Of a stretch of 5,468 nucleotides of DNA, positions 1-5,468 are shown piece by piece. The notes beneath the pieces were generated by a model, which did no database searches, was not told the DNA's origin, and saw only the letters and a program-made list of their open reading frames with translations. The DNA comes from Saprospiraceae bacterium (GTDB taxonomy: Bacteria > Bacteroidota > Bacteroidia > Chitinophagales > Saprospiraceae): positions 1-5,468 of the forward strand of contig JABDLW010000545.1 in assembly GCA_013001805.1 (NCBI GenBank). The letters run 5' to 3'. The translations under genes were made by a program, and so were the position numbers. Position 1 is the first letter of the stretch. Each line of letters starts with the position of its first letter.

Positions 1-1251
1 CTGGTATACGGTGGCACTATAGCACCTGGACACCATCAAGGCAAGGACTTAGACATTGTGAGTGCTTTTGAAGCATTGGGCCAGAAGATTCAGGGAGAAC
101 TATCACCGGAAGATTTTAAGGCCATTGTAAGGAAAGCTTGCCCGGGCCCAGGAGCTTGTGGAGGGATGTATACCGCCAATACCATGGCCTCGGGCATCGA
201 AGCTTTGGGAATGAGCCTACCATTTACTTCATCGAATCCGGCTATCAGTCAGGAGAAAAAAGATGAAGCATCTTATATAGGTAAAGCCATTAGAAACCTG
301 CTGGAGAAAGACATCAAACCTTTGGACATTCTCACCTCCCAAGCATTTGAAAATGCGATCCGTCTGGTGATGGTCCTGGGAGGATCAACCAATGCCGTTC
401 TCCACCTGATAGCTATAGCACATGCTGCAGGAATCAAGCTTACGATTGATGATTTCCAGAGAATCAGTGATCAAACTCCAGTATTGGCAGACCTCAAGCC
501 CAGTGGCCGGTACCTGATGGAAGATTTGCATAATAATGGAGGCATTCCGGCCGTCATGAAGCTTTTGCTGGAAAAGGGCTATCTGCATGGAGACTGCCTC
601 ACGGTGACGGGAAATTCAATTGCCGAGAATCTTAGTGAAGTTGCACCACTTTCAGAAGGTCAACCTATTATTCATTCATTTGAGTCACCAATTAAACTAA
701 CCGGACATCTCCAGATTTTGAAGGGAAACCTCGCTCCAGGCGGTTCCGTTGCAAAAATTTCGGGCAAGGAAGGCGAGCACTTCACCGGGCCAGCCAAAAT
801 ATTTGATAGTGAGCAGGAAGTTAATGATGCCATCACCGCCCGGCAAATCACTCCCGGTGATGTGGTTGTAATTCGCTACTGTGGTCCCAAAGGCGGACCG
901 GGAATGCCAGAAATGCTCAAGCCAACTTCATTGATTATGGGCGCAGGATTAGGCAACGACGTCGCCCTGATCACGGATGGTAGGTTTTCGGGAGGAACCC
1001 GGGGTTTTGTAGTGGGACATATTGTCCCGGAAGCTCAGGAAGGAGGATTAATTGGTTTGTTACAGAATGGAGATATGATCACGATAAATGCGGTAGAAAA
1101 CCGTTTACATGTAGATCTATCCGATGAAGAAATTGAGAAGAGGAGATCAGAATGGGTTCGGCCACCGCTAAAGGCGACTTCAGGTCAACTTTTTAAATAT
1201 GCAAAAAATGTATCTGACGCGAGCAAGGGTTGCGTGACAGATGCCTTTTAA
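1..1251 (+). CDS. ilvD: Dihydroxy-acid dehydratase, C-terminal ~416 residues (5' end cut by window edge)
   Basis: IlvD dehydrates 2,3-dihydroxy-isovalerate and 2,3-dihydroxy-3-methylvalerate to the 2-oxo acids that precede valine/leucine and isoleucine; it is a cytoplasmic iron-sulfur enzyme. The frame is open from base 1 to the TAA at 1249-1251, directly followed by a second in-frame TAA. The 416 residues seen, against a usual ~560, imply that about 145 N-terminal residues lie to the left, including the first Fe-S cysteine motif. Visible family motifs are YGGT near the edge, ACPGPGACGGMYTANTM with the cluster-ligand Cys codon at 157-159, GGSTNAVLH (379-405), GPKGGPGMPEML after 882, and DGRFSGGTRG, whose Ser (codon 988-990) is the proposed catalytic base. 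A GTG at 58 lies inside conserved sequence and is not a start. It is the first gene visible in a likely ilvDBNC operon; ilvB begins about 21 bases downstream. The gene is intact as far as it is visible, and the identification is very secure. Confidence 0.97.
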   Translation: MVYGGTIAPGHHQGKDLDIVSAFEALGQKIQGELSPEDFKAIVRKACPGPGACGGMYTANTMASGIEALGMSLPFTSSNPAISQEKKDEASYIGKAIRNLLEKDIKPLDILTSQAFENAIRLVMVLGGSTNAVLHLIAIAHAAGIKLTIDDFQRISDQTPVLADLKPSGRYLMEDLHNNGGIPAVMKLLLEKGYLHGDCLTVTGNSIAENLSEVAPLSEGQPIIHSFESPIKLTGHLQILKGNLAPGGSVAKISGKEGEHFTGPAKIFDSEQEVNDAITARQITPGDVVVIRYCGPKGGPGMPEMLKPTSLIMGAGLGNDVALITDGRFSGGTRGFVVGHIVPEAQEGGLIGLLQNGDMITINAVENRLHVDLSDEEIEKRRSEWVRPPLKATSGQLFKYAKNVSDASKGCVTDAF

Positions 1252-1272
1252 TAACCAGGTAATATATTGCTT

Positions 1273-3015
1273 ATGACTACCAGAACTATAACGGAACCAG
1301 TTGCACCAAGCAGTAAAGATGCTGCCGTAAAGATAAGTGGTGCCGAGGCCATTTTACGTTGCTTGCTGGAAGAGGGTGTTGACACTATTTTTGGATATCC
1401 GGGAGGTGCCATCATGCCAGTTTATGATGCCTTGTTCCATTACACGGACAGACTTAGACACATCCTGCCTCGTCACGAACAGGGGGGGATACATGCTGCC
1501 CAGGGTTACGCGCGAGTAACCCGAAATACCGGTGTGGCCATGGCTACATCTGGCCCGGGAGCAACCAATCTTGTCACCGGGCTGGGTGATGCGATTCTGG
1601 ACTCCACACCTTTGGTATGCATAACCGGACAGGTATTTAGCAAATTGCTGGGAAGCGACGCATTTCAGGAAACCGATGTGATCGGTTGCACTATGTCGGT
1701 AACAAAATGGAATTATCAGATAACCCGAGCTGAGGAAATCCCGCAAATTATGGCCAAAGCCTTCTATGTAGCTAATTCGGGCAGACCCGGTCCAGTGCTG
1801 ATAGATGTTACCAAAGACGCTCAGTTGGGTGAATTGGAATTCGCATACAGTAAGAATCCACAGATTAGAAGCTACCATCCTGTCCCTAAAATCCCGGTAG
1901 CCAGGATCAAAGAGGCTGCGGCTATGATAAATCAGGCGAAAAAACCTTTCATTTTAGCTGGACATGGTATTCAGATTTCCGGTGGACAAGAGATTTTTAA
2001 GCAATTTGTTAAGAAATCCGGTATTCCGGTTGCCTGTACCATACATGGTTTATCATCGCTCCCGGCAGGTCACCCGCTTAATGTGGGAATGCTTGGAATG
2101 CACGGCAACTATGGTCCTAACCTCCTGACTGGCTCTTGCGATGTATTGATAGCCATTGGTATGCGTTTCGATGACCGGGTGACAGGTGATCTCACCAGGT
2201 ATGCCAAACAAGCCAAGGTAATTCACATCGAAATTGATCCAGCTGAGATTGATAAAAATGTTCCTGCTGATGTACCGGTTTTATGTGATGCTAAGGCAGC
2301 ATTGGAGCGACTATATGATCTTGTCGAGGAGAAAACTTATCCTGATTGGCTGGCAGAATTCAGGGCATGTGACCGGATCGAGGAAGAAAAAGTCGTGGTC
2401 CATGATATGAAACCAGGAGAAACCGGAGGTATCAGGATGGGAATGGTCATTAGGGAAGTCAGTAAACAAACAGATGGTCAGGCAATCATCGCCACTGATG
2501 TTGGCCAACATCAAATGGCAGCAGCACGCTATTATGAATATAAAGACACCAATCAATGGGTATCTTCAGGTGGGGCTGGTACGATGGGCTTTGGACTTCC
2601 TGCAGCCTTCGGAGCCAAGCTTGCTCGTCCGGACAAAGAAGTAGTGCTCGTAGTAGGTGATGGTGGTTTTCAGATGACTTTACAAGAACTGGGAATGCTG
2701 ACCCAATGGGATGTGGCAGTCAAGATCTTATTGCTTGACAATGAATATCTCGGAATGGTGAGGCAGTGGCAGCAATTGTTCTTTGATAAAAGATATTCAT
2801 CTGTAGCATTACAGAATCCCGACTTTCTGAAAATTGCTGAAGGGTTTGGAGTACATGGTGCGCAACTGACGAACCCCGATGAGCTGCAAGATGCGATCAC
2901 TAAAATGCTGGCATACGATGGTCCTTATCTTTTGCATGTGAAGGTGGAAAAGGAAGAAAATATATTTCCAATGGTTCCTTCAGGATGTGCAACAACTGAC
3001 ATCGTGTTAGAATAA
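1273..3015 (+). CDS. ilvB: Acetohydroxyacid (acetolactate) synthase, large catalytic subunit
   Basis: This thiamine-diphosphate enzyme condenses two pyruvates to 2-acetolactate, or pyruvate with 2-oxobutyrate to 2-aceto-2-hydroxybutyrate, the first common step of branched-chain amino acid synthesis. The 580-residue protein has the usual three domains: N-terminal pyrimidine-binding (~20-190) with FGYPGGAIMPVYDAL and RHEQGG (catalytic Glu69); a central domain (~205-350) with GMRFDDRVTG; and a C-terminal ThDP domain (~390-560) with GDG at 462-464 and Asn490 as metal ligands, followed by LGMVRQWQ. I chose ATG 1273. A TTG two codons upstream (1267) is also open and has AGGT six bases before it, but nothing in the protein requires it and this phylum rarely depends on Shine-Dalgarno pairing. 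The first ~20 residues form a short polar extension before the conserved fold. Phe122 sits where plant enzymes have the herbicide-site proline. The gene ends 8 bases before ilvN, its regulatory partner, so co-translation is likely. Symbol ilvB is used generically (ilvI and ilvG are paralogue names in enterobacteria). Confidence 0.97.
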   Translation: MTTRTITEPVAPSSKDAAVKISGAEAILRCLLEEGVDTIFGYPGGAIMPVYDALFHYTDRLRHILPRHEQGGIHAAQGYARVTRNTGVAMATSGPGATNLVTGLGDAILDSTPLVCITGQVFSKLLGSDAFQETDVIGCTMSVTKWNYQITRAEEIPQIMAKAFYVANSGRPGPVLIDVTKDAQLGELEFAYSKNPQIRSYHPVPKIPVARIKEAAAMINQAKKPFILAGHGIQISGGQEIFKQFVKKSGIPVACTIHGLSSLPAGHPLNVGMLGMHGNYGPNLLTGSCDVLIAIGMRFDDRVTGDLTRYAKQAKVIHIEIDPAEIDKNVPADVPVLCDAKAALERLYDLVEEKTYPDWLAEFRACDRIEEEKVVVHDMKPGETGGIRMGMVIREVSKQTDGQAIIATDVGQHQMAAARYYEYKDTNQWVSSGGAGTMGFGLPAAFGAKLARPDKEVVLVVGDGGFQMTLQELGMLTQWDVAVKILLLDNEYLGMVRQWQQLFFDKRYSSVALQNPDFLKIAEGFGVHGAQLTNPDELQDAITKMLAYDGPYLLHVKVEKEENIFPMVPSGCATTDIVLE

Positions 3016-3023
3016 AAAAAGTC

Positions 3024-3569
3024 ATGGAAAATAACGAAAGGGAATTTACGATTTCAGTTTTTACTGAAAATCAAGCCGGTCTATTACAGCGTGTAGTGAC
3101 CGTGTTTACAAGACGGCATATTAATATTGAAAGTTTAACAACTTCTAAGTCTTCAATCGAAGGCATTCATCGATTTACTATAGTTGTCAAAGTAAGTGAA
3201 GATCAGGTGATAAAATTAGTGGCTGCATTGGATAAGCAAATCGATGTAATTAAGGCATTTTATTATCGTACTCATGAAATTGTCTACCAGGAAGTCGCCT
3301 TATATAAAATACCTTCCGAAGCCTTTGCCGACGGTGATGAAACCGAAATCCTAATCCGTGCATATAATGCACGCATACTTTCGATTGAGCCGGAATATAT
3401 CGTTGTAGAAAAAACCGGACATCCGGAAGAAATCGAAAAACTTCTAACAGAATTTGAGAAAAAAGGCATCTTTGAATTCGTTCGATCAGGACGAGTTTCC
3501 ATTACCAAAGTAATGGAACCACTAAATAAATATTTGGCTTCAATAACCAGTGAAGAAATAGAAATATAA
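3024..3569 (+). CDS. ilvN: Acetohydroxyacid synthase, small regulatory subunit
   Basis: The small subunit binds and activates the IlvB large subunit and usually confers feedback inhibition by valine. The 181-residue protein has an N-terminal ACT domain (~8-80) with the family signature ENQAGLLQRV...NIESL: Asn16, Gly19 and Asn34 align with residues of the valine site in E. coli IlvH (alignment from memory). A C-terminal AHAS small-subunit domain (~85-165) follows, with RTHEIVYQEVALYKI and FVRSGRVSITK, and then a short tail. At 181 residues it is slightly longer than the ~163 of E. coli IlvH. The ATG lies 8 bases after the ilvB stop; the leader is a run of A with no Shine-Dalgarno sequence, as is common in Bacteroidota. 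The coding sequence looks more AT-rich than its neighbours. The glycines usual in the E. coli motif LSRVIGLFSQRG are replaced (Thr26, His32), so the strength of valine control cannot be read from sequence. The family call is secure. Confidence 0.95.
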   Translation: MENNEREFTISVFTENQAGLLQRVVTVFTRRHINIESLTTSKSSIEGIHRFTIVVKVSEDQVIKLVAALDKQIDVIKAFYYRTHEIVYQEVALYKIPSEAFADGDETEILIRAYNARILSIEPEYIVVEKTGHPEEIEKLLTEFEKKGIFEFVRSGRVSITKVMEPLNKYLASITSEEIEI

Positions 3570-3601
3570 ATTAATAATTACAAAACTGAATTAAATCAAA
3601 A

Positions 3602-4648
3602 ATGGCAAAATTGAATTTTGGAGGCGTTGAAGAAAACGTCGTAACCAGAGAAGAATTTCCGTTAGAAAAAGCGAGAGAAATCCTGAAGGATGAAACCATT
3701 GCCATCATCGGCTATGGTGTACAGGGACCAGGACAAGCACTCAATTTGAGAGATAATGGATTTAATGTAATCGTCGGCCAACGAAAACCTTCGAAATCAT
3801 ATGATAAAGCCATCCAGGATGGATTTGTACCTGGTGAAACTCTGTTTTCGGTAGAAGAAGCGGCAGAACGTGGCACAATCATCCAATATCTTCTCTCCGA
3901 TGCGGCACAAATCGAGTTATGGCCCACACTAAAAGCTAAACTTAATCCGGGGAAAGCCCTTTATTTCTCACACGGATTTGGCATAACCTACCGGGACCGT
4001 ACTGGTATCATCCCTCCCGCAGATGTGGATGTGATTTTAGTAGCTCCAAAAGGTTCGGGCACTTCCCTGCGACGCATGTTTGTAGCAGGTAGGGGGCTTA
4101 ATTCGAGCTATGCCATTCATCAGGATGCTACCGGCAACGCTTTTAATCGCGTAGTCGCTTTGGGCATTGGAATTGGGTCCGGCTATCTTTTTGAGACGAC
4201 TTTTCAACGTGAAGTCTTTAGTGATTTGACGGGAGAGCGCGGTACCCTCATGGGAGCAATTCAAGGAATTTTTGAAGCACAGTACACCGTTTTGCGGGAG
4301 AGGGGGCACACGCCTTCTGAAGCCTTCAACGAGACAGTTGAAGAATTGACACAGTCTCTGATGCCGCTGGTAGCGGAAAATGGCATGGATTGGATGTATG
4401 CTAACTGCTCCACAACCGCCCAAAGAGGTGCTCTCGACTGGAAAGATAAATTCAGAGATGCGGTACAACCAGTCTTCAATGAGTTATATGATAGCGTATC
4501 GGCAGGTCATGAAGCTCAAAAATCAATCGATAGCAATAGCCAGTCAGATTACCGGGTAAAACTTGAAGCCGAATTAAAAGAATTAGCAGATTCGGAAATG
4601 TGGAAAGCGGGTAAAGTAGTAAGAAGTTTACGTCCGGAAAATAACTGA
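3602..4648 (+). CDS. ilvC: Ketol-acid reductoisomerase, single-knotted-domain Bacteroidota/fungal-like form
   Basis: IlvC converts 2-acetolactate or 2-aceto-2-hydroxybutyrate to the dihydroxy acids used by IlvD, by a Mg-dependent alkyl shift followed by NAD(P)H reduction. The 348-residue protein has an N-terminal Rossmann domain (~25-200) with GYGVQGPGQA (37-46), a cofactor loop VGQRKPSKS (58-66) whose Arg/Lys/Ser content suggests NADPH, SHGFG with catalytic His124, and APKGSG with Lys150. The helical knotted domain (~200-330) carries the metal and substrate residues: DLTGE with Asp208 and Glu212, Glu244 and Glu248 in ETVEEL, and Ser270 in CSTTAQRG. It has one knotted domain, unlike the ~490-residue E. 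coli enzyme, and ends in LRPENN, like the yeast mitochondrial enzyme. The ATG is preceded by a 32-base AT-rich gap after ilvN with no Shine-Dalgarno sequence. It is the last gene of the operon, with a hairpin about 64 bases after its TGA stop. All key residues are present, so it should be active. Confidence 0.97.
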   Translation: MAKLNFGGVEENVVTREEFPLEKAREILKDETIAIIGYGVQGPGQALNLRDNGFNVIVGQRKPSKSYDKAIQDGFVPGETLFSVEEAAERGTIIQYLLSDAAQIELWPTLKAKLNPGKALYFSHGFGITYRDRTGIIPPADVDVILVAPKGSGTSLRRMFVAGRGLNSSYAIHQDATGNAFNRVVALGIGIGSGYLFETTFQREVFSDLTGERGTLMGAIQGIFEAQYTVLRERGHTPSEAFNETVEELTQSLMPLVAENGMDWMYANCSTTAQRGALDWKDKFRDAVQPVFNELYDSVSAGHEAQKSIDSNSQSDYRVKLEAELKELADSEMWKAGKVVRSLRPENN

Positions 4649-4711
4649 TTTTCCTCATTGTTTCTATTTGTCAGAATTTAGACGAATAAAAGTAGAGGTT
4701 TAAACCAAAAG

Positions 4712-4742
4712 GAAGAGGGGATTCATTTCAGATCCCCTCTTC
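4712..4742 (+). terminator. Hairpin after ilvC, likely operon terminator
   Basis: GAAGAGGGGAT (4712-4722) and ATCCCCTCTTC (4732-4742) form a perfect 11-bp stem around a 9-base loop; G4711 and T4743 can add a wobble pair. It starts about 64 bases after the ilvC stop. The downstream sequence is only moderately T-rich (4743-4756), so the + strand terminator is not a textbook one. On the minus strand the stem is followed by CTTTTGGTTT, so it could work in both directions between the convergent genes. Confidence 0.72.
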
Positions 4743-4758
4743 TCTTAACGGTTATTAC

Positions 4759-4798
4759 AAAAAAAAATCAAACAATTGCCCTTGATCGGTTGGGCAAT
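4759..4798 (-). terminator. Rho-independent terminator of the minus-strand T9SS gene
   Basis: ATTGCCC (4775-4781) and GGGCAAT (4792-4798) make a perfect 7-bp stem with a 10-base loop. Read on the minus strand, the stem is followed by TGTTTGA and then nine consecutive T (the A run at 4759-4767). It begins 27 bases after the TAG stop of the minus-strand gene. Stem, spacing and T tract together are the classic intrinsic terminator layout for that orientation. Confidence 0.8.
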
Positions 4799-4825
4799 CT
4801 ATCATAAAATGGTTACTAGTGCGCG

Positions 4826-5468
4826 CTAATGCAAAATCATTTTTCTACCTATCTTGTCCGTATCAGTTATTAATTCATAATAAATTACGCCAGTTTCGTC
4901 GAGTGCAGCTGCATCCATCGTAATGGTATGCAAGCCAGGTTCATAATCTCCATTGATCTCTCTCAAAATCTTACCGTCGATAGTATAAAAAACTAGTTTA
5001 GCCGAAGTCTTGCCCGGCAGATAAAAGCTGATCCTGGTATCGGTAATTGCCGGATTGGGTTCATTCTGAAATAATCGCATATTAGAGCCTCCCGGTGTAT
5101 CGGCAAAGTTCAAGGCAACTGGTACTCGCGTACCGTCGGCAAGAAATGCTGAGGCAATAGTTATGCGACTATTCACGGAAAGCATCTCACTTAATTTTCC
5201 AGATTTCAGCACCTCGATCTGCATAGTATAAAATTTTGTTTTGACACCTGTGAGTATTTCCGGCGTGTTGTAAGCTGTCGTATACATTCCATGTTTTAAA
5301 CGGGAAAGACCGAAATGATCGGCTGAGACCGAGAGCAGATCATTAGGATCTATGCTTAGTACATTTAGATATTCTCCGTTCACTTGCATGGTATATTGCA
5401 AACCAATGAGGTGATCCGCATCAACAATATGTACAGGCACATCCACTATTTCACCGGCTGATACAATT
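4826..5468 (-). CDS. Secreted protein with cohesin-like region and T9SS type A sorting domain, C-terminal 213 residues (N-terminus beyond right edge)
   Basis: This is the end of a protein exported through the type IX secretion system; the upstream function is unknown. The frame is open from the right edge to a TAG stop (4826-4828). A GTG at 5444-5446 could be mistaken for the start, but it lies inside a continuing beta-strand motif (SAGEIVDVPVHI), so the protein extends outside the window. Residues ~1-122 of the fragment resemble the cohesin-like beta-sandwich repeats common in large Bacteroidota adhesin-like proteins: a GE-x-VDVPV strand, LIGLQYTMQV, and alternating strands through VALNF. 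This assignment is by style and is moderate. Residues ~132-213 (about 4829-5074) fit the T9SS type A sorting domain: LFQNEPNP, ISFYLP, LVFYTIDGKIL, GLHTITMD, TGVIYYEL and a basic end in GRKMILH. In known systems this domain directs passage through the outer membrane and is then cleaved. The gene converges on ilvC and is functionally unrelated to it; the gap holds terminators. Confidence 0.9.
   Translation of the reverse strand, partial: IVSAGEIVDVPVHIVDADHLIGLQYTMQVNGEYLNVLSIDPNDLLSVSADHFGLSRLKHGMYTTAYNTPEILTGVKTKFYTMQIEVLKSGKLSEMLSVNSRITIASAFLADGTRVPVALNFADTPGGSNMRLFQNEPNPAITDTRISFYLPGKTSAKLVFYTIDGKILREINGDYEPGLHTITMDAAALDETGVIYYELITDTDKIGRKMILH
4829..5074 (-). other. T9SS type A C-terminal sorting domain (protein region)
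   Basis: The last ~82 residues of the minus-strand protein read QNEPNPAI..TRISFYLP..AKLVFYTIDGK...GLHTITMD...TGVIYYEL...GRKMI. This order of an Asn-Pro turn, a strand, a D-G-K turn, a G-x-H strand, a G-V-x-Y-Y strand and a lysine-rich end is the T9SS type A signature. It is the strongest single taxonomic marker in the window, pointing to Bacteroidota with a type IX secretion system. Confidence 0.9.

Larger units (their letters stand above)
4649..4825. other. Convergent intergenic region with two hairpins
   Basis: This 177-base non-coding gap separates the ilvC stop from the stop of the minus-strand gene. Besides the two hairpins it holds a short perfect palindrome, GGTTTAAACC (4697-4706). 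I see no small ORF with a convincing start, no RNA gene and no promoter-like pair of boxes. Its role appears to be transcription termination from both sides. Confidence 0.7.

Noticed and set aside
58..60. GTG as the start of ilvD, giving a 397-residue protein
   Set aside because: The frame is open back to base 1 and encodes conserved dehydratase sequence there (VYGGTIAPGHHQGKD), so the gene continues past the left edge.
1267..1269. TTG as the start of ilvB
   Set aside because: It adds only two residues (M/L-L) before an ATG at 1273. The AGGT at 1257-1260 is well placed for it, but Shine-Dalgarno pairing is a poor guide in this phylum and ATG is far commoner. It is not fully excluded.
1354..1878. 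174-codon minus-strand ORF
   Set aside because: It lies wholly inside ilvB, its translation shows no recognisable family, and the plus-strand frame is unmistakable; it is an antisense shadow.
4037..4468. 143-codon minus-strand ORF (and other shorter ones across ilvC)
   Set aside because: It lies fully opposite conserved ilvC sequence and its translation has no domain character; it is a shadow.
4697..4706. Perfect palindrome GGTTTAAACC
   Set aside because: A single 10-base palindrome in an AT-rich gap downstream of ilvC is likely by chance, and there is no promoter nearby that it could control as an operator.
5444..5446. GTG as the start of the minus-strand secreted protein
   Set aside because: The frame stays open to the window edge, and the preceding residues (IVSAGEI) belong to the same beta-strand motif; there is no signal peptide after the GTG, as a T9SS cargo would need.
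1..5468. A novel defence, mobile or RNA-based system
   Set aside because: All long coding stretches are accounted for by ilvD, ilvB, ilvN, ilvC and one T9SS-exported protein. I found no repeat arrays, transposase, recombinase, toxin-antitoxin pair, tRNA or structured RNA by eye.

Overview
The window looks like chromosomal core-metabolism DNA from a member of the Bacteroidota, most probably near Saprospiria (family Saprospiraceae and relatives). Three things point there. A convergent gene at the right end encodes a type IX secretion (T9SS) C-terminal sorting domain, which is essentially a Bacteroidota hallmark. The ilvN and ilvC starts have A-rich leaders with no Shine-Dalgarno sequence. The ketol-acid reductoisomerase is the ~348-residue Bacteroidota form that resembles the fungal mitochondrial enzyme. 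The placement is an inference from protein style, not from a database search.

Positions 1-4648 (+ strand) hold a compact branched-chain amino acid operon in the order ilvD (5' end outside the window), ilvB, ilvN, ilvC. Gaps are about 21, 8 and 32 bases, so one transcript is likely, with its promoter left of the window. IlvB and IlvN form acetohydroxyacid synthase (large catalytic and small regulatory subunits), IlvC reduces and isomerises the product, and IlvD dehydrates it to the 2-oxo acid precursors of valine/leucine and isoleucine. The last step, transamination by IlvE, is not encoded here. All four proteins keep their recognisable catalytic motifs, and I see no frameshift in any of them.

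Positions 4649-4825 are a non-coding gap between convergent genes. It carries two hairpins: an 11-bp GC-rich stem just after ilvC, and a 7-bp stem that, read on the minus strand, runs into a nine-T tract. They look like back-to-back terminators for the two convergent transcripts.

Positions 4826-5468 (- strand) encode the C-terminal part of a large secreted protein: a beta-rich, cohesin-like region followed by a T9SS type A sorting domain. Its start lies beyond the right edge.

I looked for a novel system and did not find one. The window is ordinary biosynthetic housekeeping next to an ordinary Bacteroidota surface or secreted protein. The findings below are modest points about lineage and sequence variation. 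I see no tRNA, rRNA, CRISPR array, insertion sequence or attachment site.
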